Positions 33,167 to 45,651 of a DNA stretch of 64,000 nucleotides are shown here, piece by piece. The stretch spans positions 8,378,446 through 8,442,445 of the forward strand of contig NC_063261.1 of the NCBI RefSeq assembly GCF_019578655.1, read 5' to 3'. The DNA comes from Ricinus communis (Eukaryota; Streptophyta; Magnoliopsida; Malpighiales; Euphorbiaceae). Under the pieces are notes generated by a model that was not told the origin of the DNA, ran no database searches, and saw nothing but the letters and a program-made list of their open reading frames with translations. Numbering within the stretch: the stretch's first letter is position 1; the number at the start of each line of letters is the position of its first letter. Both the position numbers and the translations under genes were made by a program.

Positions 33167-35344
33167 TATTAATACCCCTTTTTTGGATCTAGATATCGAG
33201 GGAAATACATATAACCGTATGATGAAAGTTATTGCATTCTCGAGTCTCGGGAGATGAATACAGGCTAGTCCGACGCTAGGGTGGAGGTTAATCCAGTTAG
33301 AATTACCTTTTTAAAATCAATTTTTTCTCAAGAAAAATAAAGTTCAAGGTTCAAAACAACAGTTTTCATAAATTCAATGACCTAATTGTAAAGTCTTTTA
33401 AAAACTTTCTCTACATAGAGCCAATCGGCTCTACGTAGAGCAGATTAGGTTCTTTTGCAATCCAACGTCATTTTTCTCGATGATTTTATGTCTAGATACA
33501 GATTTTGGATTTTTTTATGATAATCATGATTTTTAATATTAATTATTTAAATTTTTAAAAGTTAAATTGAATATTTGTCAACATTATTTTTTAAATTTAT
33601 CGTCTCCTTTAGGGCTTCCTTTGAAATCCTACCTCTATAAATAAAAAGAGGTGATTAGGGTTAGAGTTAGCAACTAGCAACTAAGAATTGGAATTTGGGC
33701 AATTGACAACAACACTTAACAAAAACACTTAGAAAGAAAAAGAAATAGAAAGAAATAGAGAGAAAACTAGAGAGAGAAATAGTATCATTCTTGAGAACTC
33801 AATTCACGAGGAAAGAAGCCATTGAAGAAAGAAATTTTTTAAAAACTTATTTCTAAATCGACAAAGGTTTCTCAACACTAGATCCAACACTAGATTCCTA
33901 CCCGGTCTTTCACTCAACTACATCCTCATTGCTTAAGACTCACAGATCCATCAATTATGATGAAAACTTAAGGGTTCCTTCGAACATGCATTCATTATCT
34001 TAAAATTGGTTCATTCCTCTTTTTATTTCCTTTTTGTTATTCATTTTTAGAAACATAATTAGAATTTTTATTTATGATCAGTATGATTAGATTATGGTTT
34101 ATTTGAATATGCATGTTAATTAGCTTTTAAATATGATAATAAGAACTCTAGGGTTTTGAATCTAACAATTTTGCCAATTAGGATTTTTAAATTTGATTAG
34201 ATACATGTAATAGAATTAACATTTAGATTTATATTTCCATTATGGTTAGGTAGTTAAATATGCTTAATATAATTGCATGATTGATTTGCCATCTATTTTG
34301 TTTACTGTATTTTTACTTTTTAAGGTTTTTTTTATTAGTTTTAGGGTTTCTTAATCGTTCAGTTGATTCCTTTTATTTTTATTTGTTATCTATTTCGTTT
34401 TTCTTTCATATTCTAATTAATTTTACTCTTTGTGCATGTCAAATTCGGCTTTAGGGATGCAAAATACATTGACCAATCAACAGAAAGCTTGCGAGGAACC
34501 ATAAAGCCAATTAGTTGTGCAAGGTCCAATCCCAATTTTTTTTATTTTGGAAGATTTTAATGTATTTTGACATTCTGTATTAGTTTTTAGGTCTTTTCCT
34601 TCGCAATTGTAGTTGTTGTCCGGGTTGTAATAATTTAGGTTTTACTTTCTACTTTTATTTTATTTATTTGTCTTACTGTATGATTAATAAATATATGTTT
34701 ATATGATTGATTAATTAAAATGGGCCACATAGACTTAGGATTAAAACTGGATCCAACATGAATATTGTAGTCCAATAGGTTAATCAACACTAACTGGGCC
34801 TACAACCCTAAAATCTAAGTAGACTTAGCGAGCCTTTACATGCTTTATTCAGGATTGGCTTTTATTAGAATTAGGATCATAATAAACGAGCCTTATCGTG
34901 ATAAGTAGTCCATTAGGTTTAAAGTTAAATCAAAAAGCATAACATGTAATTGGGTTAGACTAGGTGAGCTACATGTATAATTAACTAGTAAACTAGGCTA
35001 ACAACTTAAACATAGGCTGGAGCTTGAATAAAATGGGCTAGACTTAGGTGATGTTATTTGATATGCCTATGTTTAATTTGTTAAAAAATAAAATTAAAGA
35101 CTAATATACACAAATAAGGAAGTTGGCTTCCGGATCCATCTCTGGACCCTATGGCGTAAACTTCCTCATGAAATCTGAGAAATGCCACTCATTAATAAAA
35201 GTGTCCTGGTGATTACCTATATGGCGACTCTCATATCCATATTAGTCTCAATGACTAGTTAGCATGTTCCCAATTAGGTTGAAAAGCCTTACAATGCCGT
35301 AGTCGCTAAAGATATTGGGTATGCACCTGGAACCGCTGCCCACA
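33167..35344 (+). repeat. Tat-lineage LTR2
   Basis: 2178 bp. It starts TATTAATACCCCTTTTTT (TG has become TA) and ends ACCGCTGCCCACA. Start and body align with LTR3 (37521 on) and the end with LTR1 (to 6360). The differences to LTR3 are many, so the pair is old. It ends directly against copy 2 of the antisense gene: no primer site or gag follows. Confidence 0.82.
33409..33440. repeat. 32-bp near-perfect palindrome in Tat LTR2
   Basis: Arms of 16 bp pair at 14 positions. The core is TAGAGCCAATCGGCTCTA, with outer arms CTCTACA / CGTAGAG. The core recurs at 32074-32091, 37778-37795 and 51457-51472. Confidence 0.8.
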
Positions 35345-35375
35345 GCTCGTGCTCCCCTAGCCAACCGCCTTGAAT

Positions 35376-36756
35376 CTGCAAACCAGAAAAGGTAAGTAAC
35401 GACACAAATGAAGCATAGATATGACTAATGAATTGTATTTACCATGTCCCAGGTCAAGTTGTTAATCCACATGCAGTGCACATGAACTTGAGCCTATTCG
35501 AGCCCCAGCAACACAAGTGAGGAAAAGCCCGCGAGGTGCAGATGGGCAATGATCCCTTGAGAAGGCCGATCTCCAAGGCCCAAACCTGCAGAACAAGAAT
35601 TAACATTCACTCTATTTATAAAAGAAACTAAGGAAAAAGAACTTAGTGCACAACTTACATGGATCGTGTGCCAAAAACCACAGATCCTCTTGCTGCCATA
35701 GACGATGACGTCCATCTAATGATACAAATATGCGAGAGCCACAGCTCTCTAGTTGTAGGAACTGACCTGGTCCAAATCCCGCAGTAATGCCATGTAATGG
35801 AAGTTCAATGAATTCCCCGAGTCATTGAACAATGTTGTATCAAAGAGGCACACAAAAAAGGCTTAGGTCATCGGGTCAACCTCCCGAGCGTTCTAAGGAA
35901 CAAAGCCCTAGTACTGGAGGGGAGTGCCCTAATAAGTAATGCAACGCAAGTTCTTAAGTGTCGACAAGAAACTAAGCAAGTTAGTAATGAAGCGCTCCTA
36001 GACATCGGAATGCTGATTGGGAATCGCATCGGCAAATGGCACAAGCGTGCCAGAGAAGTCGATGCCGGTGATGGTAGAGAAAGAAAAAGGAGAGAGAGTC
36101 AACTCACCAATCGGAGTGTGAAAGGTGTAAGTTATATCCATCCACCTCTGGAGTAGGGCATAGACAGAAGTATGATTGACCCTCCCAGTGACTGATAGGA
36201 GTGTGGCCACGAACCGATGGAAGCCGATGTCTCCAATCCTAGCCTGGACTGAGTTAAGGAGCTCGTCAAACCACTCGTGAGCACTATAAAAGTTTTTGGT
36301 GAATTGGATTGACACGTCACCCTAGAAAGCCCAAATACACAGGTATTAAACATCATATGCATACAAAAAGACCCTAAACAGGTAAATATATGTCTATTAA
36401 TTTTTTTTTTTTTTTGCAAAAATAGCCTTGAAAACCTTTGACTTATTGCACGATCAATTTGCATTATTCAGAGTTGATCGGCTCTACAAGCTAGGGATCA
36501 TAGATGTTTGATGATTTTTTACACATCTTGGACAAATAATATGTATATCAAGTTTACAAGTTGCAGAAAATACACTTTAAGCTAAGAAATTACCTCTGAT
36601 GGTTAGTAATGCATGGTGTGTGTTCAATATTGCTAAAAGAGGAATCTCCTCTCCCTTCACAAGCCCAAGGTTGTTTTGGCAAGAGATTGGAGCAGAAAAC
36701 TCCCAATTGGGTGCTGTCGGGGTGCGTTTGACAAATCTAGAAGATAAGACTGCCAT
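35376..36756 (-). pseudogene. Antisense plant-mobile-domain gene, copy 2
   Basis: Exon 1 runs 36756-36594, with an open frame of 54 codons beginning MAVLSSRFVKRTP. Intron 1 is 36593-36322 (GTAATT...CTAG). Exon 2 is 36321-35443, with HEWFDELLNSVQARIG, then WMDITYTFHTPIGELTL (near 36140) and FSTITGIDFSGTLVPF, the core of the plant mobile domain. Intron 2 is 35442-35376 (GTAAAT...GCAG). An extra G at the intron 1 acceptor disturbs the frame compared with copy 1. The gene is cut 31 bp past the intron 2 acceptor by the LTR2 junction at 35344. Both intron positions and the TATA box agree with copy 1. Confidence 0.72.
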
Positions 36757-36877
36757 TTTAGAACTGATTTCACATAATTTGGTTAAGAATTGGTGAGAAA
36801 TCGAATAAAGAGTAAAAAGGGTTTTGCAAGGAAAGTAAAGGGAAATGGATAAAATGAATGAAATGTGGATGTAAAGC

Positions 36878-36887
36878 TATATATATG
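36878..36887 (-). promoter_or_regulatory. Antisense TATA box of copy 2
   Basis: CATATATATA on the minus strand, about 120-130 bp upstream of ATG 36756, as in copy 1. Confidence 0.5.
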
Positions 36888-37520
36888 CCTTGAAGGGGGG
36901 CAAAAAAGTCATTTAGGCCTCCCACCTAGCAAAATCATGTTTTAGTCCAAAAAGTTGGTATAAGTTTGCAGAAGATACATAGAAGTCTAATTGGCACCCC
37001 GAGGGAGAATTTTTACAAAAATTACAAGTTTGGTCCTTGATCCATTAAATTATGTTTTAGTCCCTGAATGGGGCCAAACACTAGTATAGGTTCCAAAAAG
37101 CATCAAAATAAATCAAACTGTATCTCGAGGCGGGAGATTCTAACCAAAAGTACCCGAAAGTGGAAAATTATTAAATTGACCCAAGCAATAAATTATATCC
37201 TAGAATGGAATATAGCCAGAGGAAAGTCTTTGCAATCATCAATTCAACAGGCATGATTCCTAATTCAACGAGTGTAGTTCTCCAAATAGCAGGCGAAGTC
37301 CTCAACCTAAGCAGGCGAAGCCCTCAACTTACGCAGGGATACTCCTTGAAATTTAAGTGAGCGTGCTCCCCACATCAAATCAATAATCAGAGTTGGAACT
37401 TACGAGGTGTGGCTTCTGCGGTTCACATGATATCCTTTTGCTATATTCTTACTATCTATGATTTGTCTCAATTTATTTAATCGCATGTATGCTCATAAAT
37501 ATTGACAAACCGGGAGTAGC
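36888..37520 (+). other. Tat 3' non-coding region and polypurine tract, copy 2
   Basis: Aligns with 32582-33166. Ends with GACAAACCGGGAGTAGC before the LTR. No gene. Confidence 0.6.
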
Positions 37521-38052
37521 TGTCAACACCCCTTTTTTTGATTTAGATATTAAGGGAAATACGAAAAACTCTGTGATAAAAATTCGTGCCTTCTTAGGTT
37601 TCAGGAGATGATGGATGGACAAATCTGAGATTAGGGTTGAGGTTAATCTAGTTGGAATTACCTTTTTAAAATCAATTTGGACTCAATTGTTAGGAAAAAT
37701 AAAGTTCGAGGGTCAAAACGAGGAATTTCACAAATTGAGGGACCTAATTGCAAATTTTCTCTTACACTTTCCTTGTGTAGAGCTAATCGGCTCTACACAG
37801 TGCTGATTGTGGCTTTTTCACTTCGACATCATTTTCCTCTACGATTTTAAATACAAATTCTAGAAGGTTTTTGACGATAATTATGGATTTTCAATGATAA
37901 TTATTTAAATTTAAAGAATTAAATTTGATAGTTAACAACTTATTTTTTTAAAAAAATAAGGATTATCGTTTTCTTTATGGTTTCATTTGATATTTTGCCT
38001 CTATAAATAGAAAGAGACATCTAGGATTTTGGAAGGATATTTAGAATATACT
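37521..38052 (+). repeat. Tat-lineage LTR3, part 1
   Basis: Begins TGTCAACACCCCTTTTTTTG. Interrupted at 38052 by element B, with the target duplication ATACT at 38048-38052. It carries a 26-bp palindrome at 37774-37799 (arms pair at 11 of 13 positions) at the place corresponding to 33409-33440. Confidence 0.85.
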
Positions 38053-39450
38053 TGATGTGCTCTTTATGTAACCTACACCTAAGGCAGTGAACCTACCGAT
38101 GCAGCCTAGCACTAGTGAGTATCAAGGTCGTATCCCTAGAGATCGGGTGAACCTAGAGTTACTACTGCTTGCTATGTTATCTAGTCTGAAATAGAGTGTG
38201 AAAGTTCTAACATACCAGCTAATGGTTATAAGTGCAATTAAGTAAATGAAGGACAACAATGGACGATTAAAAGACAATTATAAAGAGAGAAACAAATCCA
38301 AAAGGGAGCCTAAGTGATGGAATTCTAAAGATGAATTTTATGGATTGCCGGTCTTGCTTACCCGTGCCTAAATCCTGAATTGAATCCCGGTTCCTCTTTC
38401 GAGCTTACCGGATTCCTAGACCTGCACTAACCTAATGGAATCTCTTCCTATCAGATTATTACAAATTAGCATTAAGTATGATTTAAGACTATTAAGAGTT
38501 GTTAGTTCTTAATCCGGCGAGTAAATCAACCTTATCTCTAAGTGCTAATTACCAGTCCTTACTATTCAAAATCCAGTTGTAACAAGCATTTCTCAATGTC
38601 AAGAAACAACCTAATAAACAATTAATCCAACGTCTCAAATTAACTGCATCAAACTTTTATTACTGAATAGCAAGAAGATTGCAAGAATGACAATTATAAA
38701 AAACTAACAATTAAGCATAATCCATCAACAAAGGTGAACCCTAATGGATTCAAAAGATCTAGCTGCTCATGTTCATAGTCAAAGCAATTAAAGAATAAAA
38801 TAAGGAAAAACAAATTAAAGGCATGTACACCCTTCTCTTTCAAGCTGAATGAGAAACCCTAAATTTGCAAATTCAAAATCTCAAACCCTAGTTGCCTCTT
38901 AAATGCTCACAAAGTTTGTCTTGATCTTCAATTCAATGTTGGAATAGTGTGGAATCCCCCCTTCAATTGATGAAAAATTGATCTCTCCAGGTCTACAATT
39001 GAGGTATAGGAAATATTTGATTAAGTGTGTGTCTTGGAATTGAGTCCAAAAATCGTCCCCCCTACAATTAGAATTCAAAATCGCCTATATAGTTGATTCA
39101 AGACGCCGAGTCCAGCTCTGTTCTTTGAGCCACCACAGTCGTGGCCTTTGGAGGCCGTGGGTGGCTACTGAAGTCGTCTTTGAAATGGCACAATTGGGGA
39201 TAGCCTCTTGATAATTCAAGACGGCCGTAGTCCAGCCGTGCTCAACCCTCGGGGTGCTTGTTCTCGCCCAATTTGATGGATTTTGCTCCGTAATCACACG
39301 TATTTCCCTCGATTATTGATGGTGTCCTTCGAAAATGACCTGAAACGAAAAAGGAAACAAAAGACAGGTGATTCTAGCATAAAACGGGATAATCATGCAT
39401 AAAAATGTGAATAATCGGGCATGAAAACATGTGTAGTATGATGCTTATCA
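38053..39450 (-). repeat. 3' LTR of element B
   Basis: 1398 bp. Minus-strand start TGATAAGCATCATACTACAC, end ACATAAAGAGCACATCA. TATA box CTATATAGG at 39092-39084. The palindrome block (about 39100-39240) is shorter and altered relative to the other LTR. Confidence 0.95.
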
Positions 39451-39470
39451 AATTACCCCATACTTAAACT
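39451..39470 (-). other. Polypurine tract of element B
   Basis: AGTTTAAGTATGGGGTAATT on the minus strand, directly before the 3' LTR. Confidence 0.8.
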
Positions 39471-41070
39471 TTTGCTTGTCCTCAAGCAATTTACAACTCA
39501 CTCCTCAAAAGATATCAAATAACTCAATCAACTGCATTGCAGGAGGTTAGCTCAAAACAAATTTCAAAACTCCGTAATGATTTTTTCCAAAATCCCCAAA
39601 TCACTAAATCCTTAAGAGAAAGAGCAAACTTAATAAAGTTGCTAAAGTTAAAATGATAAACCATCTAAAGTAAGAAATTGAGAATCATGCCTCACAAGAT
39701 ATCACTCAAAACACACAAGTGTATATAGGTGAAAGAAGATCGCCAAGCTCTCAACGCAAAAATACAAAAAAAGTGCTTACTATAGGCTTGCTTATGGATT
39801 CAATCTCCACTACTACGAAATAATCAATAATCATGATCAAAGGGTCTTGAGCCAGGTTGTAATGGGGTTAAGGTAAGGTGCGTATAAATATGGAAAGTAG
39901 GCTACAAGTTGCTGGAAGTTAAGCAAGTAATGCAAGAAAGTAATGAAGGATCAAGTGTTGTACCAAAATGAACACTAAGTTGCTCTAAAAATAAGATGAT
40001 GCTCGAAATGAACTAAATTAATACTTCTTTTTTTTTATATATATATACATAAATATATATACATAGTATATATATTACAACAGCTTATGTAGGAGTTGTT
40101 GGTTATTGACACATACAATAATTGAAGGGAGCATCTATGAAAAAATCTAGCAACTTAGTGAAATATATGAATGCAGATTGATCCAAAGTAAAATGCAGCA
40201 TAACTTATATAATTTCCAGCAACAATGGTAGAAAGAATGGTCAAATGAATAGAAGTGATAAGATGAGTGTCACTGTTATTATTGTCATGAAAGGAATGGC
40301 TAAGGCTCAAAATTGGTTCACTAAGGGAAAAATAGGGTTAGGCTTTTTGGCTAAATTGTGTAAATCCTAAGTGCCCAAATCATCTCACGATTATTGACAA
40401 TTCATGTAATCTCAACAGATATCGTAAAGCAAGTTCTAGAAACAGAGATTCTGTAAAATGCTCACTAATGAAAGAAAAGGGAGCATAATAGTGATGCACC
40501 AATTGGCTCAAAATCTCACCATTTGAGTGGCTTAAAATTGCATGAATTCTCAACCAAAAGTTTAAATAGTCAATCACAATAATAAGCAGCAATATTAACA
40601 GTGTTCTATATCTAAGATAAAGTAATATGGAAGAATTAAGGAAAAATACCAGTTTTACCTGGCTGGATTGTAGTTAAGAGATTTATTCATTGCCTTCTTC
40701 CCAACAAGGTTCGATAAAAGCTATAAGGGAATCCATTCAAAGGAGAAAAAGTCATCAACTACTTAATTAAAAAAAAACTCAAGATAGGCACAACATCGGT
40801 AAGCACCTACCCCACATTTTAGTATAACACTGTCCATAGTGTTAGAGAGATGAAGACTGAGGAAGCATATGATTCACACATTATGGTTATGGAAGATCAT
40901 GCTGATTTTTTTTTTTTTTTAAAAAGGCATAGTGTTCTACTTAACATAAACAGACAAGTGCAAGGAAATAACATAAAATTAAGCAAGCTACAAGCAAGAA
41001 AGTAAAAGGAGATAATAAATTGGAAGAAAATAAATAAAAATAAAATAAAGAAAAAGGAAAGAGGAAAATA
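39471..41070 (-). other. 3' untranslated region of element B
   Basis: About 1.6 kb, AT-rich. Contains (AT)n-like sequence at 40025-40075, a T-run at 40907-40921 and a damaged version of the internal motif (ACACTGTCCATAGTGT near 40827). Aligns with the element D internal region at 62577-64000. No gene. Confidence 0.65.
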
Positions 41071-42601
41071 TCACAAATTTTTTTTTTTTTCGCTAGGAGT
41101 CTGCTGATGGTGTATCCTCACTGGTTGGATCTGCTGGAAGTTGGGGGGAAATTTCTTTGAGGAAGGTGGCGGTGGTGGATCAGGGTCCGTGAAGCATGTT
41201 GCCAAATCGAACTCCATCTCATCAATGAGCCGTTGATTTTGTGCTCCAGCCTCTTGCATCTTTTGAATCTGCACTACTATGAAGTCTGTCTGGGTGGCAT
41301 GTCTTTCTAAACCACTCAGGAACTGTTGAAGTGTCTTGTTCAAAGCGCCTGTTGTGCCTTCGTTTCTTCTTGAAACCGCACAAACTCGGTGTCACTGCTT
41401 AGATCGCAGACTCGATCTAGACGGTCGGTCAAAGCACTGATCTGGACGCTCGATGGCTCTACCGAATGAGAGGATGAGGCTCCAGGATGAAGGCATAAAC
41501 ACTCTAGGCCGGGTTAGGAATCCTAACATCCGGAATCCCAACCGGATGTTGGGCTCCTCTAGCCGCCTCTAGCTTCCCGACTATTGTGCTCACGAGCCTA
41601 TATTCAATACCATGTGTATGTCTAGTGGCCGTGATCATCGCATGTTGATCATTTGTCCGATCCCTAGTGGTGTCATGTCACCAATATTTGAAAGCTCCGA
41701 TGATAGTCCAATACATCTAGTCTCTTAGCTAACCTAGTCACATACGGACCGGAAACAACAATGCATCTTCTTCCCGTCTACTATAAATGAACGGACTTGG
41801 CGAGCCAATAAATATCCCAAGTCTAGCTTCTTCCGATGTTGCATAGCTCGGAGAATAAAGACATCGATCGCCTGTGGATCCCCAAAGCTGTCCCTCAAGC
41901 TGTAATGGTGTAAGCTAGTAGGGTATGAATGTAGCGGAGATAGTCCGGTAGGCTAGATGCCTTAGACTGCTTGGGTAGTATGTTTCCGTACCTCATTACC
42001 AATGAATCCCACATGGCGTCATATGAAATTGGGTGGATGTAGAGACAACCCTGATACTCCTCCCCCGAGATTTCTTGTTCAGTCCATAATCCCAAATGCA
42101 TTCCAAATTGTGGGACCGACATCGAGAACTCCCTTCCCCAAGCCTAAAGTAAATTGCATCAGGTGATGCCGGTTTGTGATCATTCGCGCAGGAAGAAGGT
42201 CTTTGAGGAACTCGATCGTAAGCTCACGGTAGGTTGGCTCAATGATGTCTAAGAATCTCGCATATGGCGAGTCTCGATCGGTGTGTGCACATCTTGAGCC
42301 AATCCCACTCTCTAGGGATGTGAAGTCTATGCAACGGCCCGCCATCACTTGCTTCCATCTCATGACTTGGAATCTACTTTCATTGTCTCGCATTAGGGAA
42401 TGTCCACAATGGATGACGGCCAGTGTGGATGGATTCACAGTAGTGCTCTCCGAGGTCGGACTATTTCTTTGTGGTGGTGGAGGTGGAAGTGCCGGTCTTT
42501 GGTTCCAGTCTTTGTGGAGGAAGACGTTCCTTCACCACGCCGATCGCTTATTTGGTAGCGGCGTTTGGTTACTTTCTACGAGATTTATCGCGGTCCGTCA
42601 T
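41071..42601 (-). pseudogene. Element B downstream ORF (Athila ORF1-like)
   Basis: ATG at 42601. Readable pieces: an N-terminal basic region; EPTYRELTIEFL near 42244; MSVPQFGMHLGLWTEQEISG (42122 on), the family core; SSLPDYLRYIHTLLAYTITA near 41960; and a C-terminal coiled segment with a proline run (PPPPPSS near 41165). Frameshifts connect the pieces. Matches the interrupted ORF of element A and the ATHILA ORF-1 family in style. Role unknown, env position. Confidence 0.75.
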
Positions 42602-43698
42602 ATCACCTAATGCAACGAATTATTAGTTTTTGTAAAAATTCAAGTTAATGAAAGAAATAATCTACCGAATCAACAACATAATGATTATACTTCGACTAAC
42701 CAAAACTTGTATAAACTAATAAACCGATACATACCAATCTAATTTATCATGAACCAGCAATTGCAATTTAAATCTAAACATTATTCATGCTTTGCATGTT
42801 GTAGGCACATTTTATTTCCACCAAAACCCCACACTTATCATTTTCATAACCAACTACACCACAAACACAACAACTAATGTAGATTAACCTAACCAAGGTC
42901 ATATAGTTACAATATAAAGCCACCAAAATATCCTAGCATGTCCTAACAAAAGTATATGTCTAAAATAGAAGTGAAATCATAATAAAAAAAAATATAATGC
43001 AACAAATGAAGGGACTTACCTGAGTTCGCTTGGGAAAGTGAGAAGGGTGAGATAAGGGTATAAGAACAACACCTTGGAGCTAAGAAAAACAAAAGGGAAG
43101 CAAAATTTTCGGAGGCCTGCACTTCTTATAGGCACGGTTTCAGCACGGGTGAGGGTAAGGTCGTGCTGATCAGCACGGCTAGGACTCAGCCCGTGCTGAT
43201 CCTTTAGCCTTCCTTGGATGCTCCTAGGCACGGGCATTGGCACGGCCATGCTTCCAGCACGGCTAGGGGTTGTGTCCCGTGCTGCATTCGGAAGCTGTGA
43301 CAATTACTCTTTATCCTTCAACACGGACTTGACTCTGGCCGTGCTCATCAGCACGGCCTGGTGATACAGCCCGTGATGGACACGGAAACTGTGGTGAAAC
43401 AGAGTGTTTCTGGGCTTGCCTTTTGCCGACTCGAGTCGCCTTGCCCCCATACCTGTAATTAACACATATGCATGTAATTAGATCATTAAACAAGTAGATA
43501 TGGTCAAACGGAAGAGTTTGTCCTCTTCGGTTCTATAAGTCTGAAAAATTAAAATTAACCTAATTATTTTTAAGCAACTATAATAAAGTCAAATGAAAAT
43601 AATGAAACAATCACAACTAATTAAAAACATGAAAGTATAATCCAAGTCGAATGTACAGAAGTGCTTATTTGCAGAGTCTTAAGCGTGACTCATTCGGA
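42602..43698 (-). promoter_or_regulatory. Spacer between integrase and Athila ORF with AGCACGG palindromes
   Basis: AT-rich except for a GC-rich block at 43128-43400 holding repeated AGCACGG / CCGTGCTGA half-sites, the same type as in this element's LTRs. The corresponding spacer of element A has the AACACGG type of its own LTRs. Confidence 0.55.
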
Positions 43699-45041
43699 TC
43701 ACCCTTTCTGTGCATACAAAGCCAGGTCAACTCGTTGCTCACTATCCAACGAGTTACAATGATATCGCTTTAGCCGATGGCCGTTCACTTTGAAGTTCCC
43801 CTTCTCTGGATGATGCAACTCTACCACTCCATATGGAAAGACTTGTCCGATCTGAAATGGTCCAGACCAACGAGTTTGTAGCTTTTCGGGAAACAGACGA
43901 AGGCGAGAGTTGTAAAGCAACACTCGATCCCCAACCTGAAATTCCTTAGGCTCACGAATCCTTTGATCATGCCATTTCTTAGTCCTTGCTTTGTAAGTTG
44001 AGGAGTTTCGTATACTGCTTGGCGCCACTCATCTAGCTCACTCGGCCTACCATTGTCGCTCCTTACCCTGCGAATCAATATCAAAGTTACAAGTTCTAAG
44101 GGCCCAAAGTGCCCTATGCTCTAACTCAACAGTGCAAATGACATGACTTTCCATAAACAAGGCGATAGGGCGTAAAACCTATAGATGTCCTAAAAGCGAT
44201 CCTAAACGCCCATAATGCATCATCTAACTTAAGAGTCCGATCCTTCCCATCGGTACTAACGGTTCTCTCTAAAATACGTTTAATACCCCTATTAGTTACC
44301 TCAACTTTGCCCACTAGTGCGGGGGTGATAGGGAGTAGAGAACCGATGAGTAACTCCGTACCGCTTAAGTACTTTCTCTAATTGGGTGTTGCAGAAATGT
44401 GTTCCTCTATCACTAATAAGCGCCCTAGGTATGCCAAACCTAGCAAACAATCGCTTAAGGAACCTGCAGACAACCCTAGCATCATCGGTAGCTCTGGCTG
44501 AGCTTGAGCCACTTAGAGAAATATTCAGCAACGAATGTACTTATTACCATACGAAGAGGGAAAGGGTCCCATGAAGTCGATGCCCCGGACATCAAAAATC
44601 TCAACGACTTGCACACTGGTTTGGGGCATCTCATCACGAGAAGAGATATTACCTGCGCGCTAGCAAGGGTCACAAACCTTAACAAATTTCCATGCATCTT
44701 GGAAGAGCGTAGGCCAATAGAATCCTGCCTCTAGCACCTTCCTCATGAGTATGGTTTGTTGCTTGATGACCTCCAATGGGTCCCTCATGGCATTGCATCA
44801 ATATTTGGAGAGTCTCCTCGCCATATACACAACGGTGAATCACCTGATCTACACATACTTTAAACAAAAAAAGATCTTCCCAAATATAGTATTTCAAATC
44901 AGCAAAGAATTTCTTCTTTTCACGATAAGTCATACCCTTTGGTAGAACCCTAGCAACCAAATAGTTAGCGTAATCGGGAAAACCGGTGGAGTATCGCAGT
45001 ATACCGAGTGACATACAAATGTTCTTCCGGAAATCGATCAT
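43699..45041 (-). pseudogene. Element B integrase
   Basis: Minus strand. The zinc-binding start has RCVYGEETLQILMQCHEGPIGGH (45041 piece). In the core, the piece at 44531-44301 carries SDRGTHFCNTQ with the catalytic D and ends in a TSGQ motif, and the piece at 44314-44126 has VEVTNRGIKRILE with the third catalytic residue E and DDALWAFRIAFRT. The C-terminal piece 44028-43699 has KWHDQRI, RWSGPFQIGQVFPYGVVELHHP. No chromodomain. Separated by small shifts, otherwise well conserved. Confidence 0.88.
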
Positions 45042-45651
45042 CTATGGTCGTCTCATCAAGTGCATCTAAGTGAGGATTTTCCAATCTCGATAAATGGTCC
45101 ACGCGATTCTCTGCGCCCTTCTTATCCTTAATCTCGACATCAAATTCCTCAACAAAAGAATCCACCGAATCAATATCGCCGCATCATTTTTCAGAATAAG
45201 TACCTCAACGCCGAGTGGTCCGTGAAGACAATGGCTTTGGAGAGAACGAGGTATGATCTAAACTTGTCAAAGGCGTAAACAATGACCCAATAACTCCTTC
45301 TCCTGTGGTGGTGTAGTGTTCTTGGGCTCCCACAAAGTCTTGCTAGCGTAGTAAATGGGTTGGAACTTCTTTTCAATCCTCTGTCCAAGCACACCAATCG
45401 ATAATCACAGCATCGCACATCGGCTCAGCCCCAATCAGGGAAACCATGATTGAAGTTAAGTTTCTTAAGTAACTCAAAAGTCGCCAAGCATGCATCATCA
45501 AAAATAAAAGGTACATCCTTAACTAACAATTGAGTGAGGGCCTAGCAATCTTAGAAAAATCTCTAATAAATCTCCAATAAAACCCTGCATGGCCCGGAAA
45601 ACTCCTAACGTACCTTAATGTAATTCAGGAGGGGTAGCTTAGATATTACTT
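44965..45651 (-). pseudogene. Element B RNase H
   Basis: Pieces at 45418-45191 (FDKFRSYLVLSKAIVFTDHSALRYLF at the end) and 45165-44965 ([27 protein letters not shown]). The N-terminal part including the first catalytic D is shifted out of frame near 45440-45400. Inactive. Confidence 0.8.
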
